In this document: positions 17,063 to 27,906 of the stretch, piece after piece | Numbering within the stretch: position 1 is the stretch's first letter | Layout: every line of letters begins with the position of its first letter | Source: Tahibacter soli | GTDB lineage: Bacteria; Pseudomonadota; Gammaproteobacteria; Xanthomonadales; Rhodanobacteraceae | NCBI RefSeq assembly: GCF_025717065.2 | Contig: NZ_JAOVZO020000019.1 | Coordinates: forward strand, 186,001-250,000 | Direction: 5' to 3' | Length of the DNA: 64,000 nucleotides | Notes under the pieces: model-generated | The model's database searches: none | Told to the model about the DNA's origin: nothing | What the model saw: only the letters and a program-made list of their open reading frames with translations | Program-made: the position numbers and the translations under genes

Positions 17063-17266
17063 GATGGCCTTCCGGAAGTCGGGCGGATTGCCCATGTCGT
17101 TCCAGTACGAGATTCGCCCGGCAAGGGGACACGCCGGCCGCGCGATCGCGCCTCGCCCCCGTCGTCGCGCAACGTCGTATCGCGGGCACCCGTCCGTTGT
17201 CCCGCCGCGCGCCGTTTTTCGGTATACGTGTCGGGAAGCCGCCCGGCGTCCGTCCACGAGCACCGC

Positions 17267-19972
<2,706 letters not shown>

Positions 19973-19974
19973 CG

Positions 19975-20535
19975 TCAGACGCCCTGGCGAATCGCGTCGC
20001 CGAGAAACGCGCGCGCGATCGACCAGTGGCGCTTGGCGGTGCGCTCGCTCACGCCGCGTACCCGCGCGATCTCGTTGAGCGGCAGGCCGACGAACGAATG
20101 CCATTCCACGAGCTGCGCGAGCTCCGGATCGAACGCCTTGAGTCGGACGAGGGCCGCATCGAGCGCGACGAGTTCGTCGAGCGGCTTGTCCGCCTGTTCG
20201 ATACGGTCCGTGAGCTCGGTGCGCACGAGGCCGCCGCCGTGCCGCGGCGCGGCCTTGCGGATCGATGCGTCGACGATGATCTGCCGCATGGCCTGGGCGA
20301 TCACGTTGTAGAAATGCGCGGTACCCTGGATTTCGCCGCTGCCGCGCGCGAAGCGTATCCACGCCTCGTGCAGCAGCGCCGTGGGGTTGACGGTCAACCC
20401 GGCCTGCGCGCGCCGCAGATGGCCGCGCGCGACGCGCTTCAATTCGTCGTACACCAGCGCGAACAGCCGCTCCTGCGCCGCGGGATCGCCGCGATCGAGG
20501 CCGGCCAGCAGATCGGTCAACTCGGGTCGGCTCAT
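19975..20535 (-). CDS. ECF-type RNA polymerase sigma factor (TIGR02999-like)
   Basis: 186 aa from the ATG at 20535. Region 2 (ERLFALVYDELKRVARGHLR) and the linker NPTALLHEAWIRF are diagnostic of the sigma-70 TIGR02999/PF07638 family; region 4 holds LPLNEIARVRGVSERTAKRHW, a helix-turn-helix for -35 recognition. The family is regularly encoded next to kinase-TPR proteins, as here. Phosphorylation of a sigma factor by its neighbouring kinase is established for a related ECF group, which suggests, without proving, that the kinase at 17267 controls this one. No anti-sigma gene is present. Confidence 0.9.
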   Translation of the reverse strand: MSRPELTDLLAGLDRGDPAAQERLFALVYDELKRVARGHLRRAQAGLTVNPTALLHEAWIRFARGSGEIQGTAHFYNVIAQAMRQIIVDASIRKAAPRHGGGLVRTELTDRIEQADKPLDELVALDAALVRLKAFDPELAQLVEWHSFVGLPLNEIARVRGVSERTAKRHWSIARAFLGDAIRQGV

Positions 20536-20650
20536 CGGCGGCGGGGTGCGGCGGCGGAGCCGTGAGTGTAGCCGCGCGCGGCGCATCGCAGCGCACGATA
20601 CGCCCCGCGGCGGCGAATCCGCGTACGACCGCCGCGGGTTCGCCTGCGCG

Positions 20651-21823
20651 TCAAGGCCGCGCGGAACCCGCCCGGGCGGCACTTGTCCACAATTTCTCAA
20701 GTTCCGACGCGGACCGCTCCCACCCGTGCCGCGCCTCGACGAACCGCCTCGCCTGTCGCGCGAGCCGCGCGGCGAACGCCGGGTCCGACATCAGTCGCTC
20801 GACCGCCGCCGCCATCGCGGCGCCGTCGTCCGCCACCAGCGCATGCTCGCCGTCGACCGCTTCGAGCCCCGCCGCCGACAGCGACGTCGCGACCACCGGC
20901 GTGCCGCTCGCCATCGCTTCGATCATCTTGAGCTGCTGCCCCGATCCCGCGCGCAGCGGCACGATCGCGACCGCGGCGCGCGCCAGATACGGATGCACGT
21001 CGGGCACCGGACCGACGAGTTCGATGCGCGCGTTATGACGCGCCAGCCGCGCGATCTGCGGCGACGGATTCGCGCCGACCAGGGTCAATCGCACGGCCGG
21101 CAGCAGCGGCAGCACTTCGCCGGCGAACCATGTCACCGCGTCGACGTTCGGGAAATAGCCGAGGTTGCCGACGAACACGAGTCCGTCGCGGCGCTCGTAC
21201 GGCGCGAACGCGAACGCGTCGAGATCGACGCCGTTGCAGACGACGCGCAGATTGTCGATATCGCCGATCGCCGCGCGGTCGGTCGCCGAGCACACCGCCG
21301 CGAACGCGACCTTGCCGCACAGCGCGCGTTCGAGCGCCGGCAGACGCCGCGCATCGAGCCGCGCGAGCCAGCGCCACGGCACGCGATCGAGCGCCGCGCG
21401 GCGCGCCATGTTCAACGACAGCGCATCGACGAAGTCGACGACGCACGGCAGCGGCGCGAGCGCATCGACCGCGGCGTCCAGGCGCGCGAGCGCGACGTGC
21501 GCGACGTCGAAGCGCCCTCGCGCGACGAGCGCCGCAAGTTCGTCCGGCAACGCATCGTGCATCGCGACCTGCAGCGGCCGGCGGCCCGGCAGCGCCGCGA
21601 GCGCGCGCGCGGCCATCGCAAGGCGCGAGCGCGGCGCGACGATCACGCGTTCGCAGCAGCGCTCCACCGCGTCGCGCCAGCGCGGCGGCGGCGCGTTGCG
21701 GTCGAACGTCAGCAGCGTGATCTCGTGTCGTGTCGAGAGATGGCGTATCTGCTGCCACGCGCGCAGCTGATCGCCGTGCGCGAGCTGTCCGGGATAGCGA
21801 TTGGTGACGAACAGTACGCGCAT
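20651..21823 (-). CDS. Family 4-type glycosyltransferase
   Basis: 390 aa. Start chosen at MRVLFVTNRYPG, the usual first strand of a GT-B fold. The C-terminal domain has the GT4-type pattern: GLVFVGNLGYFPN, RLTLVGANP, IVPLRAGSGQQLKMIEAMASGTPVVAT, with the Glu of the EX7E-like segment. It probably transfers a sugar from a nucleotide donor to a growing surface polysaccharide. It is divergent from a second glycosyltransferase with only 35 bp between starts, so they probably share a control region. Confidence 0.85.
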   Translation of the reverse strand: MRVLFVTNRYPGQLAHGDQLRAWQQIRHLSTRHEITLLTFDRNAPPPRWRDAVERCCERVIVAPRSRLAMAARALAALPGRRPLQVAMHDALPDELAALVARGRFDVAHVALARLDAAVDALAPLPCVVDFVDALSLNMARRAALDRVPWRWLARLDARRLPALERALCGKVAFAAVCSATDRAAIGDIDNLRVVCNGVDLDAFAFAPYERRDGLVFVGNLGYFPNVDAVTWFAGEVLPLLPAVRLTLVGANPSPQIARLARHNARIELVGPVPDVHPYLARAAVAIVPLRAGSGQQLKMIEAMASGTPVVATSLSAAGLEAVDGEHALVADDGAAMAAAVERLMSDPAFAARLARQARRFVEARHGWERSASELEKLWTSAARAGSARP

Positions 21824-21858
21824 CGCGGCGATTGTCGACGGCCGCGTACACTCGCGCA

Positions 21859-23007
21859 ATGAGAATTCTCATCGTCGCCACGAAGCCGCCGTGGCCGCCG
21901 CGCGACGGCGGTCGCCTCGTGCTCGCCACGACCGTCGACGGCCTCGTCGCCGCCGGCCACGACGTGGCGCTCGTTGCACCGGCCGATGTCGACGAGCCGC
22001 CCGACGCGCCGCCGCTCGCGCTGCTCGAACGCGTCCGCGTCGCGCGCCGCGGCTGGCTGTCGTCGGCGCTCGGCGCGTTCCTGAGCGGTCGCGCGCTGAC
22101 CGTCGAGCGGCACGCGCACGACGCCGTTTCCGCCGCCGTTGGCGCGGCGATCGCGCGGTTCAGGCCCGACGTCGTGCATGCCGAGCAGTTGCAGGCGATC
22201 GCGAACGCCGGCCCCGCGCTCGCGCGCCGCGTGCCGCTGCTGCTGCGTATGCAAAATGTGGAATCTTCGCTATGGCGCCAGACCGCGCAGGCCCGCCGGC
22301 TGTGGCGCTGGCTCGCGTTCGAGGCCCGGCGGCTGCGCCGCGACGAGGCCGCCGCGAGCGCGTCGGCGCACGTCGTGACGTTGACGCGGCGCGACGCTGC
22401 GGCGCTGCGCGAGATCGGCGGCCGCGACGTCGCAGCGGTGCCGCCGGCCTTCCCGGCCGAACTGCCGGCCGGCGCGCCGGTCAACGGTGCGCCGGCCGTC
22501 GCCGTGGCCGGCAGCGCGGGCTGGTGGCCGAACCGCCAGGGCACGCGCTGGCTGCTCGACGAGGTGATGCCGCTGTTCGCGCGCACGTGTCCCGGCGCGC
22601 GCGTGCACGTCTACGGCGGCGAGCGCGTCGCGCGCGCCGGCGTCGACTGGCGCGCCGCGCCCGACGACGCGCGCGACGCGTTTCCGGCCGGCGCGATCGC
22701 CGCGGTGCCGCTCCTGATCGGCTCCGGTATCCGGATGCGCATCCTCGAAGCCTGGGCGCGCGGACTGCCGGTCGTCGCGACGAGCGTCGCGGCGGCGGGC
22801 CTCGACGTCGCATCGGGCCGCGAGCTGATCGTCGCCGACACGCCGGCCGCGTTCGCGCAGGCCATCGCCGACCTTGCGGCCGACGCGACGCTCGCGACGC
22901 GACTCGCCGACGCGGGCCGCGCCTATCTCGCGCGGCATCACGACCCGGCCGCGCAGACGCGCGCGCTCGTCGCCCAATACGCGTCGGCGCGTACACTCGA
23001 CGCATGA
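21859..23007 (+). CDS. Family 4-type glycosyltransferase
   Basis: 382 aa beginning MRILIVATKPPWPPRDGG, a GT-B N-terminal strand and Gly-rich loop. The C-terminal half has VAVAGSAGWWPNRQGTRWL and VPLLIGSGIRMRILEAWARG, the donor-binding Glu segment. It is a distant paralogue of the divergent gene at 20651. The ATG at 21859 is preferred over the upstream 21832 start because it aligns with that strand. The stop overlaps the start of the next gene (ATGA), implying a coupled glycosyltransferase-epimerase unit. Confidence 0.85.
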   Translation: MRILIVATKPPWPPRDGGRLVLATTVDGLVAAGHDVALVAPADVDEPPDAPPLALLERVRVARRGWLSSALGAFLSGRALTVERHAHDAVSAAVGAAIARFRPDVVHAEQLQAIANAGPALARRVPLLLRMQNVESSLWRQTAQARRLWRWLAFEARRLRRDEAAASASAHVVTLTRRDAAALREIGGRDVAAVPPAFPAELPAGAPVNGAPAVAVAGSAGWWPNRQGTRWLLDEVMPLFARTCPGARVHVYGGERVARAGVDWRAAPDDARDAFPAGAIAAVPLLIGSGIRMRILEAWARGLPVVATSVAAAGLDVASGRELIVADTPAAFAQAIADLAADATLATRLADAGRAYLARHHDPAAQTRALVAQYASARTLDA

Positions 23008-23951
23008 AGATCGCCGTTATCGGGGGCAGCGGTCATATCGGCACGCGGCTCGTCGCCGCGCTCGCGCGGCACGGCCACGACGTGCGCGCCTACGCGACGT
23101 CGGCCGGCCGCGGCGAAGCCGCGCCGCTCGACGTGCGCGACGCCGATGCGCTGACGCGCGCGCTGACCGGCGCCGACGGTGCGATCAATCTCGCCGCGCC
23201 CCCGCCCGACGCGCGCGGCGCGGCGCTCCACGACGCGGTCACCGTCGGCGGCGCGACGAACCTCGTGCGCGCCGCCGCGGCGAACGGCGTCGCACGGCTC
23301 GCGTTCGTCAGCACCGTGGCCGTGTACGGACTCGACGCGCCGCTCGCGCGCGAGGACGCGCCGCTCGCGCCGTTCGACGACTACGGCCGCGCCAAGGCGC
23401 GCGCGGAGTCGATCTACGCCGCGTGGGCCGCGGCCGGCGCGAATCGCGACTTGACGATCGTGCGGCCGAGCGCCGTCTTCGGCGAGCACGGCGGCGGCAA
23501 CGTGCGCGCCCTGATCGATCATCTCGCGCGCGAACGCTTCGTCATGGTCGGCGACGGCGCGAACCGCAAGTCGATCGCCTACGTCGGCAACCTCGCCGAC
23601 TTCGTCGCCGCGCGGCTCGACGCCGCGGCCGGTGTACAGGTGTACAACTACGCCGACAAGCCCGATCTGTCGACGCGCGAACTGATCGCGAAAATCCGCG
23701 CGCTGCTGCCGGCGCCGGGCCGCGAGCCGGCGCACGTGCCTTACGCGCTCGCGCTCGCTGGCGGCTACGCGTGCGACGCGCTCGCGGCGCTCGTGCGGCG
23801 GCCGTTCGCGCTCGGCAGCGCGCGCGTGCGCAAGTTCCGCGCCGAAACCACGGTGAACGTCGACGCGGCGCTCGCCACCGGCTTCGTCGCACGCGTGTCG
23901 CTCGACGAGGCGCTCTCACGCACCGTCGCGAGCGTGCTCAAGGGGCCGTAA
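23004..23951 (+). CDS. NAD-dependent epimerase/dehydratase (extended SDR)
   Basis: 315 aa with the SDR core visible: GGSGHIG nucleotide-binding loop (residues 7-13), FVSTVAVYG strand with catalytic Ser/Thr, and DYGRAK carrying the YxxxK pair (it reads DYGRAK, giving Y..xK). IVRPSAVFGEHGGGN is the usual substrate-loop region. Coupled to the upstream glycosyltransferase, it probably prepares or modifies a nucleotide sugar. Its last 14 bp overlap the convergent gene that follows. Confidence 0.85.
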   Translation: MKIAVIGGSGHIGTRLVAALARHGHDVRAYATSAGRGEAAPLDVRDADALTRALTGADGAINLAAPPPDARGAALHDAVTVGGATNLVRAAAANGVARLAFVSTVAVYGLDAPLAREDAPLAPFDDYGRAKARAESIYAAWAAAGANRDLTIVRPSAVFGEHGGGNVRALIDHLARERFVMVGDGANRKSIAYVGNLADFVAARLDAAAGVQVYNYADKPDLSTRELIAKIRALLPAPGREPAHVPYALALAGGYACDALAALVRRPFALGSARVRKFRAETTVNVDAALATGFVARVSLDEALSRTVASVLKGP

Positions 23952-24885
23952 TCTTGGTATCGACGCGGCGTATCTGCGTGCGCGCGCCGGCCGGCCACAC
24001 GAGCGTCGCGCGGCCGATCAGATTGCGCCGGGGAATCGGCCCTTCGGTGCGGCTGTCGAAGCTCGTCGCGCGCTCGTCCCCGACGAAGTAGTACTGGTCG
24101 TACGCGAGTTCGACGTCGCCGTATTTCACCGCGTCGAGCGGCATGTCGGCAGCGTCGGACGGCGGCGGCACGGGCTTGTCGCCGACGCGCAGGCCGTGCG
24201 CGTCGATCCGCACGCGCTCGCCCGGCAGCCCGACGAGGCGGCGCACGAGCCGCGTGCCGGGCTTCGTCGTCGATTCGTACGCGACGAGATCGCCGGCGCG
24301 CAGCGCCTTGATCGTCGCCTCGCGCGTGTCGACGACCGCGACGTCGCCGCGCGCGAGCGCCGGCGCCATGCCGGCCGCGGCGACGCGATGCAGCGTGAAG
24401 CCGAACAGCTGCGCACGCCACTGGCCCGACGCGGCGTACAGACCGGTCGTCAGCACGCCGAAAACGAGATAGAAAATCCAATGGTTGTACCAGCGCGGCC
24501 GAAACCGCACGCGGCGTTCCGACGCGAGCCAGGCCGGCAGCACGGCGAGCGCGAACGCGAGCATCGCGAAGCAGCCGGCGGCGATCCACGCGCCGGCGAC
24601 GATGTGCACGAGGCCGGTCTGCCCGAACACGATCGCGGCGAACAGATACACCATGATCAGCAGCAGCGCGATCGACAGCCCGCCCGCGTAGGCGAGCGCG
24701 ACGAACGGAAACAGCGGCGTCAGCGCGAGCGCGGCGCGCACGTCGCGCGGGCGGTTGCCGCGCGGCGCGTCGTGCGGTTCGCCGGCGTCGGGCGGCGGCG
24801 TAGCGGTCAAGACGCGACGCCGCACATCGGCACAACGGCTATCGCTATTCGCATCGCCTCGCCTCCCCGCGTGACTGCGCGCCAC
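23938..24885 (-). CDS. Signal peptidase I-like membrane protein lacking the catalytic dyad
   Basis: 315 aa from the farthest ATG (the first 45 residues are low-complexity, so the true start may be internal). There are about four membrane helices in the N-terminal half, then an S26 fold: LVRRLVGLPGERV and FVGDERATSFDSRTEGPIP match boxes D and E of signal peptidase I. The Ser-Met of the nucleophile box is Gly172-Met (AAAGMAPAL) and the general-base Lys of box D is Arg215. Both catalytic residues are therefore replaced, while structural boxes remain. It probably does not cleave signal peptides and may bind preproteins or act as a regulator. It precedes no lep-linked gene such as lepA. Confidence 0.8.
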   Translation of the reverse strand: MARSHAGRRGDANSDSRCADVRRRVLTATPPPDAGEPHDAPRGNRPRDVRAALALTPLFPFVALAYAGGLSIALLLIMVYLFAAIVFGQTGLVHIVAGAWIAAGCFAMLAFALAVLPAWLASERRVRFRPRWYNHWIFYLVFGVLTTGLYAASGQWRAQLFGFTLHRVAAAGMAPALARGDVAVVDTREATIKALRAGDLVAYESTTKPGTRLVRRLVGLPGERVRIDAHGLRVGDKPVPPPSDAADMPLDAVKYGDVELAYDQYYFVGDERATSFDSRTEGPIPRRNLIGRATLVWPAGARTQIRRVDTKITAP

Positions 24886-24902
24886 CGTAAGCGCGGGGCC
24901 GA

Positions 24903-25703
24903 TCAGGCGTCAAGCGCCGCCGCGGCGAGCGCGGCCACCGCGAGGTCCGAGCGCACGCCGGCCTCGTCGCCGTCGGAAAGAAACCACGCCGCCGACAGGC
25001 CCGCGTACGCGAGCACCCATTGCAAGAGGCGGCGCCGGCCGAGACCCGAGGCTTCGGCGACGACGTCGATCTGCCGCGCGAAGCGCGCCGGCCGCACGAC
25101 GGTTTCGAGGTCGGGATTGCAGATCAGGTTGGCGTAGTCGTAGCCGCGGTCGCCGGCGACGCGCTTCGGATCGATCGCGAGCCAGCCGCGCGCGCCGAAA
25201 TCGAGCACGTTGCGGTGGTGAACGTCGCCGTGCAGCGCGACCGTCTCACGCGGCTGCGCCAGGAGCTCGCGCGCGACCGTCGCGCTGCGCGCATAGAGAC
25301 CGCCGTGTTCCGCGGCCGCCGGCCACAAGGCGGCGAACCAGTCGGCGAGCGCGACGAGGTTCGGCGGCGGCGCACCGCGATGCGCGTGCAGGCGCGCGAT
25401 CGTCGCGCAGACGATGCGGCTGGCTTCGTCGTCGCGGCCGTCGCGCGCCATGTCGAGCAGCGACGTGGCGTCGCGCGCGCGCTCCATCACGAGCGCCGTG
25501 CCGTCGTATGCGTACACGTGCGCCGCGCCGTCGCCGTTCCACCACGCCATCAGCGCGCCGCCGATTTTTTCCTCGTCGTCGATCGCGACCTTGAGCATCG
25601 CCGCCTCGCCGCCGTAGCGCACGGGCAGAAGGCAACTGGACGGCGTGACGATCGCCTCGCCGTCGGCGACGAGGTTCCACTTGGCGATGTACGGGTCGAA
25701 CAT
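24903..25703 (-). CDS. APH(6)/hydroxyurea-type small-molecule phosphotransferase
   Basis: 266 aa from the ATG at 25703, with GGAG about 6 bp upstream. The catalytic core reads LHGDVHHRNVLDFGARGWLA (HGDxHxxN loop) followed by IDPKRVAGDRGYDYANLICN, the distinctive ending of the PF04655 family that includes streptomycin 6-kinases. Family members phosphorylate aminoglycosides or unrelated metabolites. This chromosomal copy sits in no resistance cassette, so a natural metabolic or intrinsic role is as likely as drug resistance. The adjacent signal peptidase-like gene follows after 17 bp on the same strand. Confidence 0.8.
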   Translation of the reverse strand: MFDPYIAKWNLVADGEAIVTPSSCLLPVRYGGEAAMLKVAIDDEEKIGGALMAWWNGDGAAHVYAYDGTALVMERARDATSLLDMARDGRDDEASRIVCATIARLHAHRGAPPPNLVALADWFAALWPAAAEHGGLYARSATVARELLAQPRETVALHGDVHHRNVLDFGARGWLAIDPKRVAGDRGYDYANLICNPDLETVVRPARFARQIDVVAEASGLGRRRLLQWVLAYAGLSAAWFLSDGDEAGVRSDLAVAALAAAALDA

Positions 25704-25893
25704 GCGGCGCTCCGGTCGTCGGGCCTCTACCGACCGACCTCGACGCGTCGAGTTCCACGCGGCGTTTGCGCGCATCGCGCCGGTCTAATTTGCGGCGAAG
25801 CGGCGCATGCGCGCGCAAATCGCCGCGGTGCGACGCGCCGCCGCGCCTAGACTTTCGCTCCCGGCGCGACGGCGCCCGAACCAGGATCGCACC

Positions 25894-26358
25894 ATGCTCG
25901 ACCACGTATCGCTCGGCTCGCACGACTTCCCGCGCGCCGTGAATTTCTACACCGACCTGTTCGCGACGATCGGCTATCGCCGCCACAAGCTCGACGAAAA
26001 AGAGGCCGCGTTCGGACCCGGCGACGAATGGACGTTCTTCGTCTATCCGGCCGCGGCGGACCAGGCCGTCACCGGCGCACGCATGCATCTGGCGTTTCGC
26101 GTCGCCGACCGCGCGACGGCGAACCGCTTTCATGCCGCGGCGCTCGAACTCGGCGGACACGCGCCGAACCCGCCGCGACCGCCGGCACACCGGCCGGAGT
26201 TCGGCGAGGACTACTACGGCGGGATGTTTCTCGATCCGGACGGGCATGCGATCGAGATTTTGACGCGGGGGAGTGAGTGTCGAGCCTCCCCTGCTCGTCA
26301 TCCCGGCGGAGGCCGGGGGTGGTCTCAACCGGTCATTGCAACGCCTGTGCGAGTTTAA
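25894..26358 (+). CDS. VOC (glyoxalase/bleomycin-resistance fold) family protein with altered C-terminus
   Basis: The start at 25894 follows AGGA. The first 130 residues are a single VOC module (MLDHVSLGSHDFPRAVNFYT ... GMFLDPDGHAIEIL) with the His and Glu metal ligands. After EILTRG the frame runs through one arm of a palindromic repeat and 41 bp into an IS30 element, which provides the TAA. The last 20 or so residues (for example PARHPGGGRGW) are therefore repeat- and IS-encoded. Function likely survives because the fold is complete before that point; the substrate is unknown. Confidence 0.8.
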   Translation: MLDHVSLGSHDFPRAVNFYTDLFATIGYRRHKLDEKEAAFGPGDEWTFFVYPAAADQAVTGARMHLAFRVADRATANRFHAAALELGGHAPNPPRPPAHRPEFGEDYYGGMFLDPDGHAIEILTRGSECRASPARHPGGGRGWSQPVIATPVRV

Positions 26359-27540
26359 AAGCAGGCGTTCTGAATGCCAGCGTCTCTCGTGGACGTTGGT
26401 TCAGTCGTCGCGAAATCGCGTCGAGTTGAGTCTGTGTAAAGAGCGATAAATCGGCCTTGCGCGGCAAGTATTGGCGCAATAGCCCATTGGTGTTTTCGTT
26501 GGATCCGCGTTGCCACGGACTGCGGGGATCGCAAAAGTATACCGCCATGTCGGTGGCGAGAGTGAAGCGGGCATGGGCGGTCATTTCCGCACCACGGTCC
26601 CAAGTCAGCGAACCTCTGAGGGTTGCCGGCAAGCGCTTCATGCGACGAGCAAGGGCACGCACCACGGTCTGCGTGTCCTTGCCGGCCAGCTTGACCAGCA
26701 TCACAAAACGAGAGTGGCGCTCCACCAGGGTACCGACATAGCTGTTGTTCGCCCCGCAGATCAAATCGCCTTCCCAGTGTCCTGGTACTGCCCGATCTTC
26801 GATCTGTGCGGGACGCTCGCTGATCGAAACCGCATCGGGAATCTGTCCTCGACCTTGCGGCACACGCTCGGCGTTGCGTGAGCGGCGCAGTTGTCGCTGT
26901 GATCGCAGATGCGTCATCAACTCCTTTTTCAGCGCGCCCCGCGCCTGAATGAACAAGGATCGGTAGATCGTCTCGTGCGACACACGCTGCTCCGGCTCAT
27001 GCGGATGCTCAAGCTTAAGCCATTGGGCAATCTGGTTCGGCGACCAATCCTGTCGCAGCTTTGAGGCAACCTGATGCCGTAGTCGATGTGAGCGCGCCAG
27101 ACGGCACACCTTCGGACGACGAGCCCGCTGCCACGCTCGCTCGTCGGCCAGCACCGCGCGATAACCCTGGCGTCCGCCGTGACGACCCACTTCGCGACTG
27201 ATCGTGCTCGTTGGCCGGCCCAACTCGCACGCGATCTGTCGGAATGAGTCACCGGCAACAAGCCCTCGCGAAATGTGTTCGCGATCATGCAATGTCAGCG
27301 TACGGGCCGAGCGGCGCGACGCCATCGGCGCCACGCCACCGCGTGCTTTGACCAGATCCGTCACCGACGAGGCGTTGCGCGACAGTCCTCGGGCAATCTG
27401 CCGCAACGACTCACCGGCGCGAAATCGGCGCCAAACCTCCTGTCGCTCCGCTTGACTCAAGGTGCGTGACCGCGACCTCTCCATGCCTTCTCTCCGATCG
27501 AAACAACATGCCTATGTTGCATCGACCGGTTGAGACCACC
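26318..27540 (-). mobile_element. IS30-family insertion sequence, complete
   Basis: 1223 bp bounded by 25-bp inverted repeats (26318-26342 and 27516-27540, 23 of 25 matching; outer sequence GGTGGTCTCAACCGGTC) and flanked by a 3-bp direct repeat GGG. It encodes one intact DDE transposase on the minus strand. Short target duplications of 2-3 bp and a single gene of about 380 codons agree with the IS30 family. The perfect ends and intact gene suggest recent insertion. Confidence 0.9.
26333..27484 (-). CDS. IS30 family transposase
   Basis: 383 aa, intact. Two N-terminal helix-turn-helix regions (LSQAERQEVWRRFRAGESLR; LTLHDREHISRGLVAGDSFR) bind the ends. The DDE catalytic core is complete: GHWEGDLICG (first Asp), LTWDRGAEM (second Asp) and SPWQRGSNENTNGLLRQYLP (Glu), all classical IS30 signatures. 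The ATG is 56 bp inside the right inverted repeat, and the C-terminus ends within the left inverted repeat. Nothing indicates inactivation. Confidence 0.95.
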   Translation of the reverse strand: MERSRSRTLSQAERQEVWRRFRAGESLRQIARGLSRNASSVTDLVKARGGVAPMASRRSARTLTLHDREHISRGLVAGDSFRQIACELGRPTSTISREVGRHGGRQGYRAVLADERAWQRARRPKVCRLARSHRLRHQVASKLRQDWSPNQIAQWLKLEHPHEPEQRVSHETIYRSLFIQARGALKKELMTHLRSQRQLRRSRNAERVPQGRGQIPDAVSISERPAQIEDRAVPGHWEGDLICGANNSYVGTLVERHSRFVMLVKLAGKDTQTVVRALARRMKRLPATLRGSLTWDRGAEMTAHARFTLATDMAVYFCDPRSPWQRGSNENTNGLLRQYLPRKADLSLFTQTQLDAISRRLNQRPRETLAFRTPAFKLAQALQ

Positions 27541-27552
27541 GGGATCCAGCTT

Positions 27553-27780
27553 TTACGTCGAGTGTTCGCGGATATCGAAAAGCTGGATTCCGGCCTCCGC
27601 CGGAATGACGAGCTGGGAAGCAGCGACACGCCCTTCGTCAAAATGACACCGCACCGCATCGCGCACGTTCTCGCGCAGTTCTTCCAGCGATTCGGCCTGC
27701 GTGAAGATCGATTCGCCGAGCGCGCGCGCGCTGTAGCCCCCCTCGGGCGCTTCCTCAACCAGAAAAACGATCTCGCTCAT
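27553..27780 (-). CDS. HicB-like antitoxin-family protein with repeat-derived C-terminus
   Basis: 75 aa from the ATG at 27780 (GAGGTG 7 bp upstream). MSEIVFLVEEAPEGGYSARA and SLEELRENVRDAVRCHFDEG form the small beta-alpha fold of HicB-related proteins. After HFDEG the normal end is replaced by VIPAEAGIQ, the translation of the palindromic repeat arm, then REHST up to a stop in the repeat loop. No HicA-type toxin is adjacent; the repeat and the IS occupy the place where one would be expected. It is probably a solitary antitoxin remnant or an independent small regulator. Confidence 0.65.
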   Translation of the reverse strand: MSEIVFLVEEAPEGGYSARALGESIFTQAESLEELRENVRDAVRCHFDEGRVAASQLVIPAEAGIQLFDIREHST

Positions 27781-27863
27781 AGGCACCTCGACTGTACGTC
27801 GCGATGTTACGCCGCGGCACCCGATGACAACCACCCCCGCTAAAAAACGTAAAGCCCCGCAGG

Positions 27864-27884
27864 AACCCCGCTGCCGGGGTTTTC
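27864..27884. terminator. Hairpin terminator
   Basis: AACCCCG / CGGGGTT, 7-bp stem, CTGC loop, followed by TTCGC, between the HicB-like gene and the plus-strand propeller gene. With a short T run only, it is a modest terminator for transcription entering from the left. Confidence 0.5.
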
Positions 27885-27906
27885 GCAAAACCAGGGGTCT
27901 TTCGTC

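Larger units (their letters stand above)
26294..27612. repeat. Long palindromic repeat interrupted by an IS
   Basis: The left arm is 26294-26317 continued at 27544-27555 beyond the insertion; the right arm is 27578-27612. With the IS and one copy of GGG removed, the arms are 35 bases each, about 33 matching, around a 20-odd base loop. The arm sequence (TCATTCCGGCGGAGGCCGG..ATCCAG type) is the widespread proteobacterial repeat whose translation gives IPAEAGIQ. Confidence 0.75.

Noticed and set aside
24903-25703. Acquired aminoglycoside-resistance gene
   Set aside because: The APH(6)-type motif is present, but there is no integron, transposon or other resistance gene and codon use matches the surroundings; resistance is not supported.
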